Position numbers and translations under genes: made by a program. From Microbacterium ulmi (GTDB lineage Bacteria > Actinomycetota > Actinomycetes > Actinomycetales > Microbacteriaceae), in NCBI RefSeq assembly GCF_011759705.1, contig NZ_JAAOZF010000002.1, forward strand, positions 62,001 through 126,000: DNA of 64,000 nucleotides, read 5' to 3'. The notes under the pieces were generated by a model. The model did no database searches. It was given only the letters and a program-made list of their open reading frames with translations, and was not told the origin of the DNA. Of the stretch, positions 10,092 through 17,925 are shown in pieces (within the stretch, counting starts at the first letter, position 1; the number at the start of each line of letters is the position of its first letter).

Positions 10092-10182
10092 CGGGGCCGA
10101 CCCTCCGGGCACGCGGTGCGCGAGCCGCAGGATCCCGCAGTGCGGCGCCTGCGCCGGTTCGCGGCTGCAGGCGACGGATGCC

Positions 10183-10198
10183 GCGGCCGCACGGCCGC
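10183..10198. terminator. GC-rich hairpin between convergent aroG and kinase genes
   Basis: GCGGCC and GGCCGC form a six-pair stem around four bases, ending directly at the kinase stop codon. No T-tract follows, so terminator function is weakly supported. Confidence 0.3.
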
Positions 10199-12139
10199 CT
10201 AGAGCGACGCCCCGATTCGGACGGAGATCTCGGTGCCCTTGCGCTTCATGTCGCCCGCCTTGGGGTTCTGCGACTCCACCCGCGTGAACGAGTCGGGGAA
10301 GGTGCTCCAGCGGTCGTCGTACTCGAGCGTGAACCCGGCATCCGCCACGGCCTTCTTCGCGGCGCCGAGCGTCATCCCGCGCAGATCCGGGACGGCGAAC
10401 AGGGGCGGACCCGTCGAGACGACGAGCGTCACGGTGTCGCCGGGACGCAGCCATGCACCGTCGTCGCGGCCGGTGACCCGGATGACCCGGCCCTCGTCGA
10501 TGGTCTCGCTCGCCTCGGTGGGGCTCGGGTCGGCCACCGTCAGCTGGAGACCCTCGAGCGTGCTGCGCGCCTTCCCCTCGCTCTCGCCCACGACATCGGG
10601 AAGCGGACCGAGCGAGACGGAGAGCGTGGCGGTGTCGCCCTCGTGGACCGTGCAGCCGTCGGTGCATGCGACGTCGTCGCCCCCGGCGCGCGGGTGGATG
10701 ACGAGCCCCACGACCTCGCCGTCCGGCGCGTCCGTGAAGAACTGCTCGCTGTCGCCCGCCTCGATCGTGTGCGACTGCAGGATCGCCCGGGCGTCTGACT
10801 CGCTCCGCCCGCTGAGCGCCTCGACGGCGACCTCTGCGGGTCCGAGGGAGATGAAGACCGTGACGGTCGTGTCCTTGTCGACGCGCTCGCCGGGCCGCGG
10901 GTCGCTGTCGATCGCGAGCCCGACGTCGACCTCGAGGCTGTTCCGGCCCTCCTGCTGCGCGAGCAGCGAGTGCTCGGCCAGGAGCGCCTGAGCCTCGTCG
11001 AACGTCCTGTTCGCGACATCCGGGACCGCGACCAAGGAGCCGGGGCCGGAGCCGAACCACCACCCGGCTCCCGCCGCGAGCGCCGCGAGGACGATCACGA
11101 GCGCGAGCAGCCACCCGCCCTTCGCGGCGCGGCGCTTTCCCTTGCGCCGCAGCCGCGTCGCGTTGTCTGTGTCGTCGGCGGCGGCCATGGGCGCCGTCAT
11201 CGTCGCGGGCAGCACCTTGGTGAGCTCGGCCGAGTCCGACACGTCGGAGGGAGCGATGCCGATCGGAGCGGGGCGCGCGACGTGCGGGGTGATGCCCAGT
11301 TCGCGCTCGATCTCGCGCAGCCGCTCGAGCATCTCGCGCGCATCGGTCGGACGGTCGTCCGGCGCCTTCTCGGTCGACCACAGCACGAGCTCGTCGAGCG
11401 CCTCGGGGACGGCGGGGTTCTTGATGCTGGGCCGCGGCACGGAGTCGGTCGCATGCTGGAACGCGATCTGCATCGGCTGCTCGCCCTTGTAGGGCTGCTC
11501 TCCGACGAGCATCTCGTACAGCATGATGCCCAGCGCGTAGATGTCGCTGCGGGCGTCGGCCGTGCCGCGGGTGACGAGCTCGGGAGCGAGGTAGGCGATC
11601 GTGCCGAGCAGCTGCGCGCCCGACGCCGTGTTCGCCGTCGTGGCGCGCGCGAGGCCGAAGTCGCCGATCTTGATGCGGCCGTCCTCCGCGAGCAGGACGT
11701 TCTCCGGCTTGACGTCGCGATGCACGATGCCGGCACGATGCGCGGCCGCGAGACCCGAGAGCACGGCATCCATGATCGAGACCGTCTGCGCGACCGTCAG
11801 CCTGCGCTGCTCGCGCATGAGCTCGCGCAGCGTGATGCCCGGCAGGTACTCCATGACGAGGTAGGCCATGTCGCCGTCCTGGCCCTGGTCGAACACATTG
11901 ACGACGTGCGGGTCGGCGAGCCGGGCGGCGGCGCGCGCCTCCTGGATGAAGCGGCTCTGGAAGACGGAGTCGTCGCTCAGATGGCCGTGCATGACCTTGA
12001 GCGCGATGCGTCGCTCGAGCCGCAGATCCGTCGCCACGTACACGGTCGCCATGCCGCCGCGCGCGATGCGCGCACGGACCCGGTACCGGCCGTCGACGAG
12101 ACGGCCGATCAGCGGGTCGGCCTGCTGACTCGTGCTCAC
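10199..12139 (-). CDS. PASTA-domain Ser/Thr protein kinase at the pknL locus
   Basis: Membrane-anchored Hanks-type kinase of 646 residues. The cytoplasmic domain has the glycine loop ARGGMATVY, Lys48 in IALKVM, the HRD catalytic loop (Asp142 in VHRDVKPENVLL) and DFG (Asp160). A single transmembrane helix (LLALVIVLAALAAGAGWWFG) lies near residue 350. About four PASTA repeats follow, which in relatives such as PknB bind muropeptides or lipid II. The second repeat holds a close Cys pair (ACTDGC) that may form a disulfide. The GTG start sits six bases after a TAGACT -10. Neighbours aroG, Rv2175c-like and idsA-like genes match the mycobacterial pknL locus, but M. tuberculosis PknL lacks PASTA repeats. 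Confidence 0.93.
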   Translation of the reverse strand: MSTSQQADPLIGRLVDGRYRVRARIARGGMATVYVATDLRLERRIALKVMHGHLSDDSVFQSRFIQEARAAARLADPHVVNVFDQGQDGDMAYLVMEYLPGITLRELMREQRRLTVAQTVSIMDAVLSGLAAAHRAGIVHRDVKPENVLLAEDGRIKIGDFGLARATTANTASGAQLLGTIAYLAPELVTRGTADARSDIYALGIMLYEMLVGEQPYKGEQPMQIAFQHATDSVPRPSIKNPAVPEALDELVLWSTEKAPDDRPTDAREMLERLREIERELGITPHVARPAPIGIAPSDVSDSAELTKVLPATMTAPMAAADDTDNATRLRRKGKRRAAKGGWLLALVIVLAALAAGAGWWFGSGPGSLVAVPDVANRTFDEAQALLAEHSLLAQQEGRNSLEVDVGLAIDSDPRPGERVDKDTTVTVFISLGPAEVAVEALSGRSESDARAILQSHTIEAGDSEQFFTDAPDGEVVGLVIHPRAGGDDVACTDGCTVHEGDTATLSVSLGPLPDVVGESEGKARSTLEGLQLTVADPSPTEASETIDEGRVIRVTGRDDGAWLRPGDTVTLVVSTGPPLFAVPDLRGMTLGAAKKAVADAGFTLEYDDRWSTFPDSFTRVESQNPKAGDMKRKGTEISVRIGASL

Positions 12140-12145
12140 GCTGAG

Positions 12146-12151
12146 AGTCTA
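12146..12151 (-). promoter_or_regulatory. -10 element for leaderless kinase mRNA
   Basis: TAGACT on the minus strand ends six bases before the GTG at 12139. Confidence 0.6.
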
Positions 12152-12207
12152 GGTACGGATGGCTGAGAGCCAGGGGAGCGGCTCACCCGCAGACCCGGGG
12201 GGATGCC

Positions 12208-13602
12208 TCAGCCCAGCGCTGCGAGCCAGGTGTACGAGGCCTGCTCCCACTTCGCGTAGTAGTCGGGGTAGGCCGAGATCTGAACGGCCTGCGCGGCCTG
12301 CGTGAAGGTCATCGCCTCCCATCCCGCGATGTCGAGCAGGCCTCTCGTGCGAGAGCCGTTGGGGTCGGACGGGCCGCCGTAGAACGCCTTCGTCGCGCGG
12401 ACGGGGTCGCGCACCTCGTCGGCGGTGCCCCAGCCCGTGCTGGGCCGCTGCTGGAACAGACCGAGCGAGTCGCGGTCGCCGTGGTCGAGGTTGCGCAGCG
12501 ATGACTCCTGCATCGCGGAGCCGAGCGCGATCGCGATCCCGCGCTCGGGGACGCCGAGCTCGCGGCCGATGCGGATGATGAGCTGGGCGTTGGCCGTCTG
12601 CTCGGCGTCGAGCGTCGCCGACAGCTGCACGACGGGCGCGGGCGGCGCAGGCGCAGCCGGTGCCGTCGCGGCGGGTGCGGCCGCTCCCGGGATCGAGATC
12701 CTCTGCCCCGGGTAGATCACCGACGACCAGCCGAGCCCGTTCGCGCCCAGGACGGCCTGCGTCGTGACGCCGTGGCTCTTGGCGATGCCGCTGATCGTGT
12801 CGCCGCCCTTGACGGTGTAGGCGCCGCTCGCCGAGGGAGGAGCGGGGGCGGGAGGAGCCGGAGCCGTGGGTGCCGCAGGCGCGGGCGCGGAGGCTCCGGG
12901 GATGACGATCCGCTGTCCCGGATAGATGATCGACGCGGATGTCAGGCCGTTGGCGTCGAGCACGGCCGCCGTGCTGAGCCCGCTGCGCTTCGCGATCGCG
13001 TAGATCGTGTCGCCCTTCTGCACGACGTAGCCTCCGGCCGCCGCGGGCGGCGGCGTCGAGGGTGCGACGGGAGCAGGGGCGGGAGCCGTCGGAGCGGAGG
13101 ATCCGGGAATCGTGAGGCGCTGACCGGGGTAGATGATGGACGACCACACGAGCCCGTTGGCACTGAGCACCGCCTGCGTGCTGACGCCGTGCCTGCTCGC
13201 GATCCCGCTGATCGTGTCGCCCTTCTGCACCGTGTAGTCGCCCCCGCTGGGCTCAGGCGCCGGAGCGGGCGCGGCCGGGGCGCCCGTGAGGCGCAGCACC
13301 TGCCCTGGTCGGATGATCGAGCTGGCCGCAAGGCCGTTGAGCGCGAGGACGTCGGATGTGCGCAGCCCGAACCGCGTCGCGATCGCCCACACCGAGTCGC
13401 CCTTGCCGACGACATAGGTCGCGGGCGGCGTGTTCGCGGCGACCCGGACGTTGAGGACGGCGGCCGGCCCCGTGAACGCGGGGGCCTGCCTCGCGCCCGC
13501 CGCAGTGCGACTCGGCTCGGCGGCCTGCGCGGGCGTGGCCACGAGCATCAGAGCGATGGAGCCGGCCAGTGCGGCGGGTGCAGCAGCTGTGGTTGGTCGC
13601 AC
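12208..13602 (-). CDS. Secreted protein with four LysM domains and a C-terminal lytic-transglycosylase-like domain
   Basis: Predicted 464-residue exported wall-binding protein. The N-terminus is a signal peptide (hydrophobic GSIALMLVATPAQA with an AXA cleavage site). Four LysM repeats follow (each YxVxxGDTxxxIAxxxGxxxxxVLxxNGL...IxPGQ), separated by Pro/Ala linkers. The C-terminal region (SAMQESSLRN, DSLGLFQQRPSTGWG) has the catalytic-Glu pattern of lysozyme/transglycosylase folds found in actinobacterial LysM proteins. The GTG at 13602 is chosen over 13626 because AGGGGGGA precedes it, and a TTGACA-N17-CACGGT promoter would start transcription near 13626. It lies between the PASTA kinase and the Rv2175c-like gene, suggesting a link to wall remodelling. 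Enzymatic activity is inferred. Confidence 0.82.
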   Translation of the reverse strand: MRPTTAAAPAALAGSIALMLVATPAQAAEPSRTAAGARQAPAFTGPAAVLNVRVAANTPPATYVVGKGDSVWAIATRFGLRTSDVLALNGLAASSIIRPGQVLRLTGAPAAPAPAPEPSGGDYTVQKGDTISGIASRHGVSTQAVLSANGLVWSSIIYPGQRLTIPGSSAPTAPAPAPVAPSTPPPAAAGGYVVQKGDTIYAIAKRSGLSTAAVLDANGLTSASIIYPGQRIVIPGASAPAPAAPTAPAPPAPAPPSASGAYTVKGGDTISGIAKSHGVTTQAVLGANGLGWSSVIYPGQRISIPGAAAPAATAPAAPAPPAPVVQLSATLDAEQTANAQLIIRIGRELGVPERGIAIALGSAMQESSLRNLDHGDRDSLGLFQQRPSTGWGTADEVRDPVRATKAFYGGPSDPNGSRTRGLLDIAGWEAMTFTQAAQAVQISAYPDYYAKWEQASYTWLAALG

Positions 13603-13629
13603 GGGTTCCCCCCTCGGTGGACTCACAAA

Positions 13630-13658
13630 ACCGTGTCACGGATGTATATGCGTGTCAA
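13630..13658 (-). promoter_or_regulatory. Candidate promoter of the LysM gene
   Basis: TTGACA (minus strand, 13653-13658) and CACGGT (13630-13635) are separated by 17 bases. The -35 is perfect and the -10 weak. Predicted transcription starts just upstream of the GTG at 13602 and its ribosome site. Confidence 0.45.
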
Positions 13659-13728
13659 CAGGTGATATAGGAGGGGCTGATGTGGCTCATGTGATCGATG
13701 TGGCATCGGCATCGCTCTCGGCGGATGA

Positions 13729-13734
13729 GATAGT
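13729..13734 (+). promoter_or_regulatory. -10 element for leaderless Rv2175c-like mRNA
   Basis: GATAGT ends six bases before the GTG at 13741, matching the spacing at several other genes in the window. Confidence 0.45.
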
Positions 13735-13740
13735 GGAACG

Positions 13741-14091
13741 GTGACTTCCGATGCCACACCCCGTACCGAGACCGACTGGCTGACCCTTCCCGACCTCATC
13801 GAGGTCCTGGGAGAACCGCTCGGACGTGTCCACCGGCTGCTCGACGAGCGCTACCTCATCGGCTCGCGCCGCGACGGAGTGCTCAAGGTGCCCGCGGTGT
13901 TCATCGTCGACGGGCATCCGCTGTCGTCGCTGCGCGGCACCGTCATCGTCCTTCAGGACGCCGGCTTCTCCGACGACGAGGCGATCGACTGGCTGCTCGA
14001 GCAGGAGGACTCGATCGGCATCCCGCCCATCGAGGCACTGCGGGCCGGCCGCAAGAGCGAAGTGCGCCGCGTCGCGCAGACCGTCGCCTGA
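13741..14091 (+). CDS. Rv2175c-like DNA-binding protein
   Basis: Small 116-residue protein resembling the C-terminal region of M. tuberculosis Rv2175c, a DNA-binding protein phosphorylated by PknL. An N-terminal helix-turn-helix-like stretch (WLTLPDLIEVLGEPLGRVHRLLDERYLIGSRRDG) is followed by PAVFIVDGHPLSSLRGTVIVLQDAGFSDDEAIDWLL, which typifies the family. The acidic N-terminus offers Thr and Ser residues that might be kinase targets. It is separated from the kinase by the LysM gene and transcribed in the opposite direction. Family and synteny strongly support identity; its DNA targets are unknown. Confidence 0.85.
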   Translation: MTSDATPRTETDWLTLPDLIEVLGEPLGRVHRLLDERYLIGSRRDGVLKVPAVFIVDGHPLSSLRGTVIVLQDAGFSDDEAIDWLLEQEDSIGIPPIEALRAGRKSEVRRVAQTVA

Positions 14092-14107
14092 CGCAGGCCG
14101 TCGCCCG

Positions 14108-15202
14108 TTACGTCGATCGGACGGTCGCCGCCCGCGCGAGATCGCGCAGGTCGCCGACCGCCGCGTTCCCTAGCCGCGCGCCCGACAGCGCGCGCTCGGC
14201 CTCGCGCGCGTAGTCCGAGATGAGCTGCTCGACGCGATCGAGCGCGCCGGTCTCGACGATCGTGCGCTGCAGCGACGCGATCTGATCTGCGTCCAGCGCC
14301 GGGTCGCCGACGAGCTCGTCCAGGATGCGGCGCGCCGGCGGGGCGAGGCGCTCGCGCGTGAAGGCGACCAGGACCGTGCGCTTGCCTTCGCGGAGATCGT
14401 CGCCCGACGGCTTGCCCGTCGCAGCCTCGTCGCCGAAGACGCCCAGCACATCGTCGCGCAGCTGGAACGCCATGCCGACGGGGTGCCCGAAGGCGACGAG
14501 CGAGGCGAGCTGCGCCGCATCCGCCCCCGCCAGCGCACCGCCGATGACGAGCGGCTGCTGGATGCTGTACCTCGCCGACTTGAGCGACGCGACGCGCAGC
14601 GCGCGCTCGGCGTGCCGGTCGTCGGGCGCCGTGCGGAACGCCGACTCCTCTGCGACGTCGAGGAACTGCCCGACGGTCACCTCTCGGCGCATCGACGCGT
14701 ACTCGCGCCGGGCGGCGGACGCCGCGGAGGCGTCGGCATCCGCAAGCCCCTCCTCGAGCAGATCGTCGCTCCACGCGACGAGGAGGTCGCCGAGAAGGAT
14801 CGAGGCGGAGCGCCCGAACGCCTCGGCGTCGCCGACCCACGCGGCATCCCGATGCGCGCGCTCGAGCGCTCGGTGCGCGGCGGGACGTCCTCGTCGCGTG
14901 TCCGAGTTGTCGATCAGGTCGTCGTGGACGAGGGCCGCGGCCTGGAAGATCTCGAGCGCCGCCGCGGCCGCGACGACCTCCCGCGGAGGCGCCTCAGCGG
15001 GACCCGCGACCTCCGCGACGGCGCGCCATCCGGCTATGCAGAATCGCCCGCGCAGACGCTTGCCGCCCTCGAGCGCCCGCGCTCCGGCAGCGACGAACAG
15101 CGCGGCTTCGGGGCCCCATGCCGTCGCCGACGCCGTCTGCGATGCCACGAAGTTGCCGAGTCGCTGGGAAACCGCCTCGACAGGGTCCACAGAGGGTGAC
15201 AC
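14108..15202 (-). CDS. Polyprenyl diphosphate synthase (IdsA-like)
   Basis: Trans-prenyl chain-elongating enzyme condensing isopentenyl diphosphate with allylic diphosphates. The 364-residue protein has the first aspartate-rich motif in LVHDDLIDNSDTRRGRP and the second in FQLRDDVLGVFGD, plus GGKRLRGRF for isopentenyl diphosphate binding. Product length (geranylgeranyl or longer) cannot be assigned with confidence. The GTG start lies six bases after a TAGGCT -10 on the minus strand. It is convergent with the Rv2175c-like gene, leaving only 16 bases between stops. In M. tuberculosis idsA2 (Rv2173) occupies the same neighbourhood. Confidence 0.92.
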   Translation of the reverse strand: MSPSVDPVEAVSQRLGNFVASQTASATAWGPEAALFVAAGARALEGGKRLRGRFCIAGWRAVAEVAGPAEAPPREVVAAAAALEIFQAAALVHDDLIDNSDTRRGRPAAHRALERAHRDAAWVGDAEAFGRSASILLGDLLVAWSDDLLEEGLADADASAASAARREYASMRREVTVGQFLDVAEESAFRTAPDDRHAERALRVASLKSARYSIQQPLVIGGALAGADAAQLASLVAFGHPVGMAFQLRDDVLGVFGDEAATGKPSGDDLREGKRTVLVAFTRERLAPPARRILDELVGDPALDADQIASLQRTIVETGALDRVEQLISDYAREAERALSGARLGNAAVGDLRDLARAATVRST

Positions 15203-15208
15203 GGGCCT

Positions 15209-15237
15209 AGCCTAGTGATCAACGGGACGCGTACAAT
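15209..15237. promoter_or_regulatory. Divergent -10 elements of idsA-like and DUF3040 genes
   Basis: Minus-strand TAGGCT (15209-15214) ends six bases before the idsA-like GTG. Plus-strand TACAAT (15232-15237) lies 32 bases before the DUF3040 ATG, which has its own AGGAGG ribosome site. Confidence 0.55.
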
Positions 15238-15269
15238 CGACGCGACCGGAGCCCGCGGAAGGAGGATGC

Positions 15270-15635
15270 ATGCCACTGTCGGAACAGGAGCAGCGTCTGC
15301 TTGACGAGATGGAACGTCATCTCATGCACAACGACGCCGACGTGGTGAGTGCGCAGCGCGACGGGCGCTCGCTCAGCTACCGCAACATCGTCTACGGCAC
15401 CGTGCTCGTGCTCGTCGGGCTCGGCGGCCTCATCGCGGGCGTCTCGATCCCCCTCGTCGTCATCGGCGTCATCGGCTTCCTCGTGATGCTGGGCGGAGTC
15501 GTCCTCGCGGTCACGCCGACGCGCGGCCTCGCACGGACCGCGACGAGGCGCGAGCAGCCCTCGACGCCGGCCTCGTCCTCGTCATTCATGGACCGCATGA
15601 ACGACCGCTGGGACAAGCGGCGCGGAGAAGGCTGA
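15270..15635 (+). CDS. DUF3040 membrane protein
   Basis: A 121-residue protein of the actinobacterial DUF3040 family, starting with the typical MPLSEQEQRLLDEMERHL. Two adjacent hydrophobic segments (IVYGTVLVLVGLGGLIAGVS and VVIGVIGFLVMLGGVVLAV) form a membrane hairpin, and the C-terminal tail is basic and low-complexity. The ATG is preceded by GGAAGGAGGA. Family members are often found beside the dcw cluster (Rv2169c in M. tuberculosis). Function is unknown. A strong terminator separates it from mraZ. Confidence 0.88.
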   Translation: MPLSEQEQRLLDEMERHLMHNDADVVSAQRDGRSLSYRNIVYGTVLVLVGLGGLIAGVSIPLVVIGVIGFLVMLGGVVLAVTPTRGLARTATRREQPSTPASSSSFMDRMNDRWDKRRGEG

Positions 15636-15656
15636 CACCGCCTCCCACACGATCTG

Positions 15657-15685
15657 GCACCGACCCTCGGGTCGGTGCTTTTTTT
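15657..15685 (+). terminator. Rho-independent terminator after DUF3040
   Basis: GCACCGACC pairs perfectly with GGTCGGTGC around the loop CTCG, followed by seven T residues. It insulates the dcw operon from upstream transcription. Confidence 0.93.
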
Positions 15686-15768
15686 GTGCCCGGATGCCGC
15701 TACGCGACCGTCCGCGCTCGGCCGGGGTGGAGCGGTGCGCACAGTCGGTGGTGCGTCCTTATAGCGAA

Positions 15769-15792
15769 GTGGGGGAGAGTGGAGTAAAGTGG
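15769..15792 (+). promoter_or_regulatory. MraZ operator: three GTGG repeats with 10-base period
   Basis: GTGG occurs at 15769, 15779 and 15789, exactly ten bases apart, matching the TGGN-N5 direct-repeat architecture described for MraZ operators. A TAAAGT -10 candidate (15785-15790) lies inside the array, so binding would block its promoter. This predicts autorepression of the dcw operon by MraZ. Confidence 0.8.
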
Positions 15793-15834
15793 CGAACAAC
15801 CCGCGGGGGGCCGGACGAAGGGGGGTGATGGCCG

Positions 15835-16266
15835 ATGCTTCTGGGCACGCACACTCCCAAGCTCGACGACAAAGGCCGCGTCATCCTCCCCGCGAAGTTC
15901 CGCGACGACCTCGGTGCGGGAGTCGTCGTGACCCGCGGTCAGGACCGCTGCCTCTACGTGTTCAGCACGGAGGAGTTCGAGCGCATCCACGAGCGGATCC
16001 GTGAGACGCCGCTCTCGAACAAGCAGGCGCGCGACTTCCTGCGCATGTTCCTCTCCGGCGCCAGCGCCGAGAAGCCCGACAGCCAGAACCGCATCACGAT
16101 CCCCCCGGCGCTGCGCGCCTACGCCGGCCTCGATCGCGAGCTGGTCGTCACGGGCGTGGGCGCGCACGCCGAGATCTGGAACGCCGACGCGTGGAACGCC
16201 TACGCGGAGGGCAACGAAGAGAGCTATGCCGAACTGGAGCAGGAGGTGATTCCGGGCCTGTTCTGA
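15835..16266 (+). CDS. mraZ: Transcriptional regulator MraZ
   Basis: First gene of the division/cell-wall cluster: a 143-residue protein with two SpoVT/AbrB-like repeats. The first contains [16 protein letters not shown] and the second [18 protein letters not shown], each with the DxxGR or DxxNR signature of the family. MraZ assembles into rings that bind direct repeats upstream of its own gene, and such repeats are present 43-66 bases upstream. The ATG is preceded by a long G-rich ribosome-site region. The length is normal. A 114-base structured gap follows before rsmH. Confidence 0.96.
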   Translation: MLLGTHTPKLDDKGRVILPAKFRDDLGAGVVVTRGQDRCLYVFSTEEFERIHERIRETPLSNKQARDFLRMFLSGASAEKPDSQNRITIPPALRAYAGLDRELVVTGVGAHAEIWNADAWNAYAEGNEESYAELEQEVIPGLF

Positions 16267-16277
16267 GCCCCCGATCG

Positions 16278-16355
16278 TGATCCCCAGCCGCTCACGCCCT
16301 GACGCACTTCCCCGGCGCCAGGTCAGGGCGGATGGGAATCAGGGTCTGGGGATCA
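16278..16355 (+). repeat. Nested inverted repeats between mraZ and rsmH
   Basis: An outer ten-base stem (TGATCCCCAG 16278-16287 with CTGGGGATCA 16346-16355) encloses a nine-base stem (CGCCCTGAC 16295-16303 with GTCAGGGCG 16322-16330). The outer stem ends at the first A of AGGAG (16355-16359), 21 bases before the rsmH ATG. No T-tract follows, so a plain terminator is less likely than an RNA-processing, stability or attenuation element. Confidence 0.7.
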
Positions 16356-16380
16356 GGAGAACGGCAGAGCCCACGCCATC

Positions 16381-17334
16381 ATGAGCCTCCGAGACATTCA
16401 CACTCCCGTCCTCCTCGAGCGCTGCGCCGAGCTGCTGGCGCCCGCCCTCGAGCCCGCCGGCGCCGTGTTCGTCGACGCGACGCTCGGGATGGGCGGCCAC
16501 TCCGAGGCCCTGCTGGAGAGGTTCCCCCGCGCTCGGCTGATCGGCCTCGATCGCGACACCGACGCGCTGCGCATCGCCGGAGAGCGGCTCGCGCGCTTCG
16601 GAGACCGTGTGACGCTCGTGCACACGGTGTACGACGGCATCGCCGACGCCGTCACGAGCGCGGGAGTCGATCGGGTCGACGGCATCCTCTTCGACCTCGG
16701 CGTCTCGTCGCTGCAGCTCGACGTCGCCGACCGCGGCTTCGCCTACTCGCAGGACGCCCCGCTCGACATGCGCATGGACCAGTCGTCGGGCACGACGGCC
16801 GCCGACGTCATCGCGACCTACAGCGAAGGCGAGCTGCGCCGCATCTTCGAGCGCTACGGCGAGGAGAAGCTGTCGGGGCGGTACGCCAGAGCGATCATCG
16901 ATGCGCGCACACGCGAGCCCATCGAGCGTTCCGGACGCCTCGTGGAGATCCTCGTCGCGGCCACGCCGTACGCCGCCCAGCGTGCGGGACATCCCGCCAA
17001 GCGCGTGTTCCAGGCGCTGCGCATCGAGGTGAACCGCGAGCTCGTCGTCCTCGAGCGCGCGATTCCCGCGGCTCTCTCGCTGCTGGCGGTCGGCGGCCGC
17101 ATCGTCGTGCTCTCGTACCAGTCGCTCGAGGATCGCCTGGTCAAGCGCGCCCTCGCGCAGGCCACAGCCTCCACGGCTCCCGCGGGGCTTCCCGTCGAGC
17201 TGCCCGAGCACGCCCCCCGCTTCCGGCTCCTCGTCAAGGGCGCCGAGCTCGCATCGCCCGAGGAGATCGCCCGCAACCCGCGGGCCACCCCCGTGCGGCT
17301 GCGCGCGGCCGAGCGAGTCAGGGAGTCCGCATGA
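16381..17334 (+). CDS. rsmH: 16S rRNA (cytosine(1402)-N4)-methyltransferase RsmH
   Basis: SAM-dependent methyltransferase acting on C1402 of 16S rRNA (formerly MraW). The 317-residue protein begins with the typical [10 protein letters not shown] and has the SAM-binding [27 protein letters not shown], and the late [18 protein letters not shown] motif. The ATG at 16381 gives the canonical N-terminus although the AGGAG upstream is 21 bases away, an unusually long spacing. The stop codon overlaps the ftsL ATG (ATGA), indicating translational coupling. Confidence 0.96.
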   Translation: MSLRDIHTPVLLERCAELLAPALEPAGAVFVDATLGMGGHSEALLERFPRARLIGLDRDTDALRIAGERLARFGDRVTLVHTVYDGIADAVTSAGVDRVDGILFDLGVSSLQLDVADRGFAYSQDAPLDMRMDQSSGTTAADVIATYSEGELRRIFERYGEEKLSGRYARAIIDARTREPIERSGRLVEILVAATPYAAQRAGHPAKRVFQALRIEVNRELVVLERAIPAALSLLAVGGRIVVLSYQSLEDRLVKRALAQATASTAPAGLPVELPEHAPRFRLLVKGAELASPEEIARNPRATPVRLRAAERVRESA

Positions 17335-17921
17335 GCCTTGCAGCGCCGCTCGCGCCCGCCCCGGACCGGCGGACGTCCCCACGCCCGCTCCGCGTCGTGG
17401 AGGCGCCCGGCCGACGTCGTCGACCGCGTGTCGTCTACGCCATCGTCGCGATCCTGGGCGCGCTGTCCATCGGCGCGGCGCAGATGGCGCTGTCGATCCT
17501 CACGACGCAGTCGTCGTACGAGCTGTCGAAGCTCTCCGGCCAGCAGCGCACGCTCGACTGGCAGAAGCAGATCCTCGATGACGACCTCGCGGGCCTGAGC
17601 TCGCCCCAATACCTCGCGGCGAACGCCTCGGCGCTCGGGATGGTCATCATCGAGTCGCCCTCCTACCTGAGGCTCAGCGACGGCGCGCTCCTCGGCACCG
17701 GCTCTCCCGCGATCGGCGCATCGTCCGTCGACGCGCTGGGCCGGGCATCCGTCCCGAACGCGCTCATCACCGACACCCCGCTCGTGACCGCGCCCGAGGC
17801 GACGATCCAGGGGATGCCCGAGCCGGAGCCTCCCGTCGAGCAGGCCGCCGACGGCGCCGCGCCGGTTTCGAACACTCCGCCGCCCCTCACCGAGGGCCTG
17901 CCCACTCCGAGCACACACTGA
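17331..17921 (+). CDS. ftsL: FtsL-like cell division protein
   Basis: Predicted single-pass division protein of 196 residues at the position of ftsL. A basic N-terminus ([10 protein letters not shown]) precedes one transmembrane helix ([21 protein letters not shown]), then a short coiled-coil-like region ([27 protein letters not shown]) and a Pro/Ala-rich extracytoplasmic tail. It shares little primary sequence with proteobacterial FtsL, as is usual. The ATG overlaps the rsmH stop. A much longer in-frame extension runs through rsmH and is not credible. It should act with the FtsQ, FtsW and FtsI proteins encoded nearby. Confidence 0.85.
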   Translation: MSLAAPLAPAPDRRTSPRPLRVVEAPGRRRRPRVVYAIVAILGALSIGAAQMALSILTTQSSYELSKLSGQQRTLDWQKQILDDDLAGLSSPQYLAANASALGMVIIESPSYLRLSDGALLGTGSPAIGASSVDALGRASVPNALITDTPLVTAPEATIQGMPEPEPPVEQAADGAAPVSNTPPPLTEGLPTPSTH

Positions 17922-17925
17922 AGCC

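Noticed and set aside
8748..11381. 877-codon minus-strand frame over aroG and the kinase 3' end
   Set aside because: Low-complexity shadow frame; aroG on the plus strand and the kinase in another frame explain the region.
12700..13430. Repeated DNA resembling a direct-repeat array
   Set aside because: It is the coding repeat of four LysM domains and their linkers, not a CRISPR or mobile element.
13603..13626. Earlier GTG for the LysM protein
   Set aside because: No ribosome site, and predicted transcription begins about there; GTG at 13602 has AGGGGGGA.
16332..17921. 529-codon frame containing ftsL
   Set aside because: The first 333 codons lie over rsmH and are Arg-rich nonsense; only the part from the ATG at 17331 is a gene.
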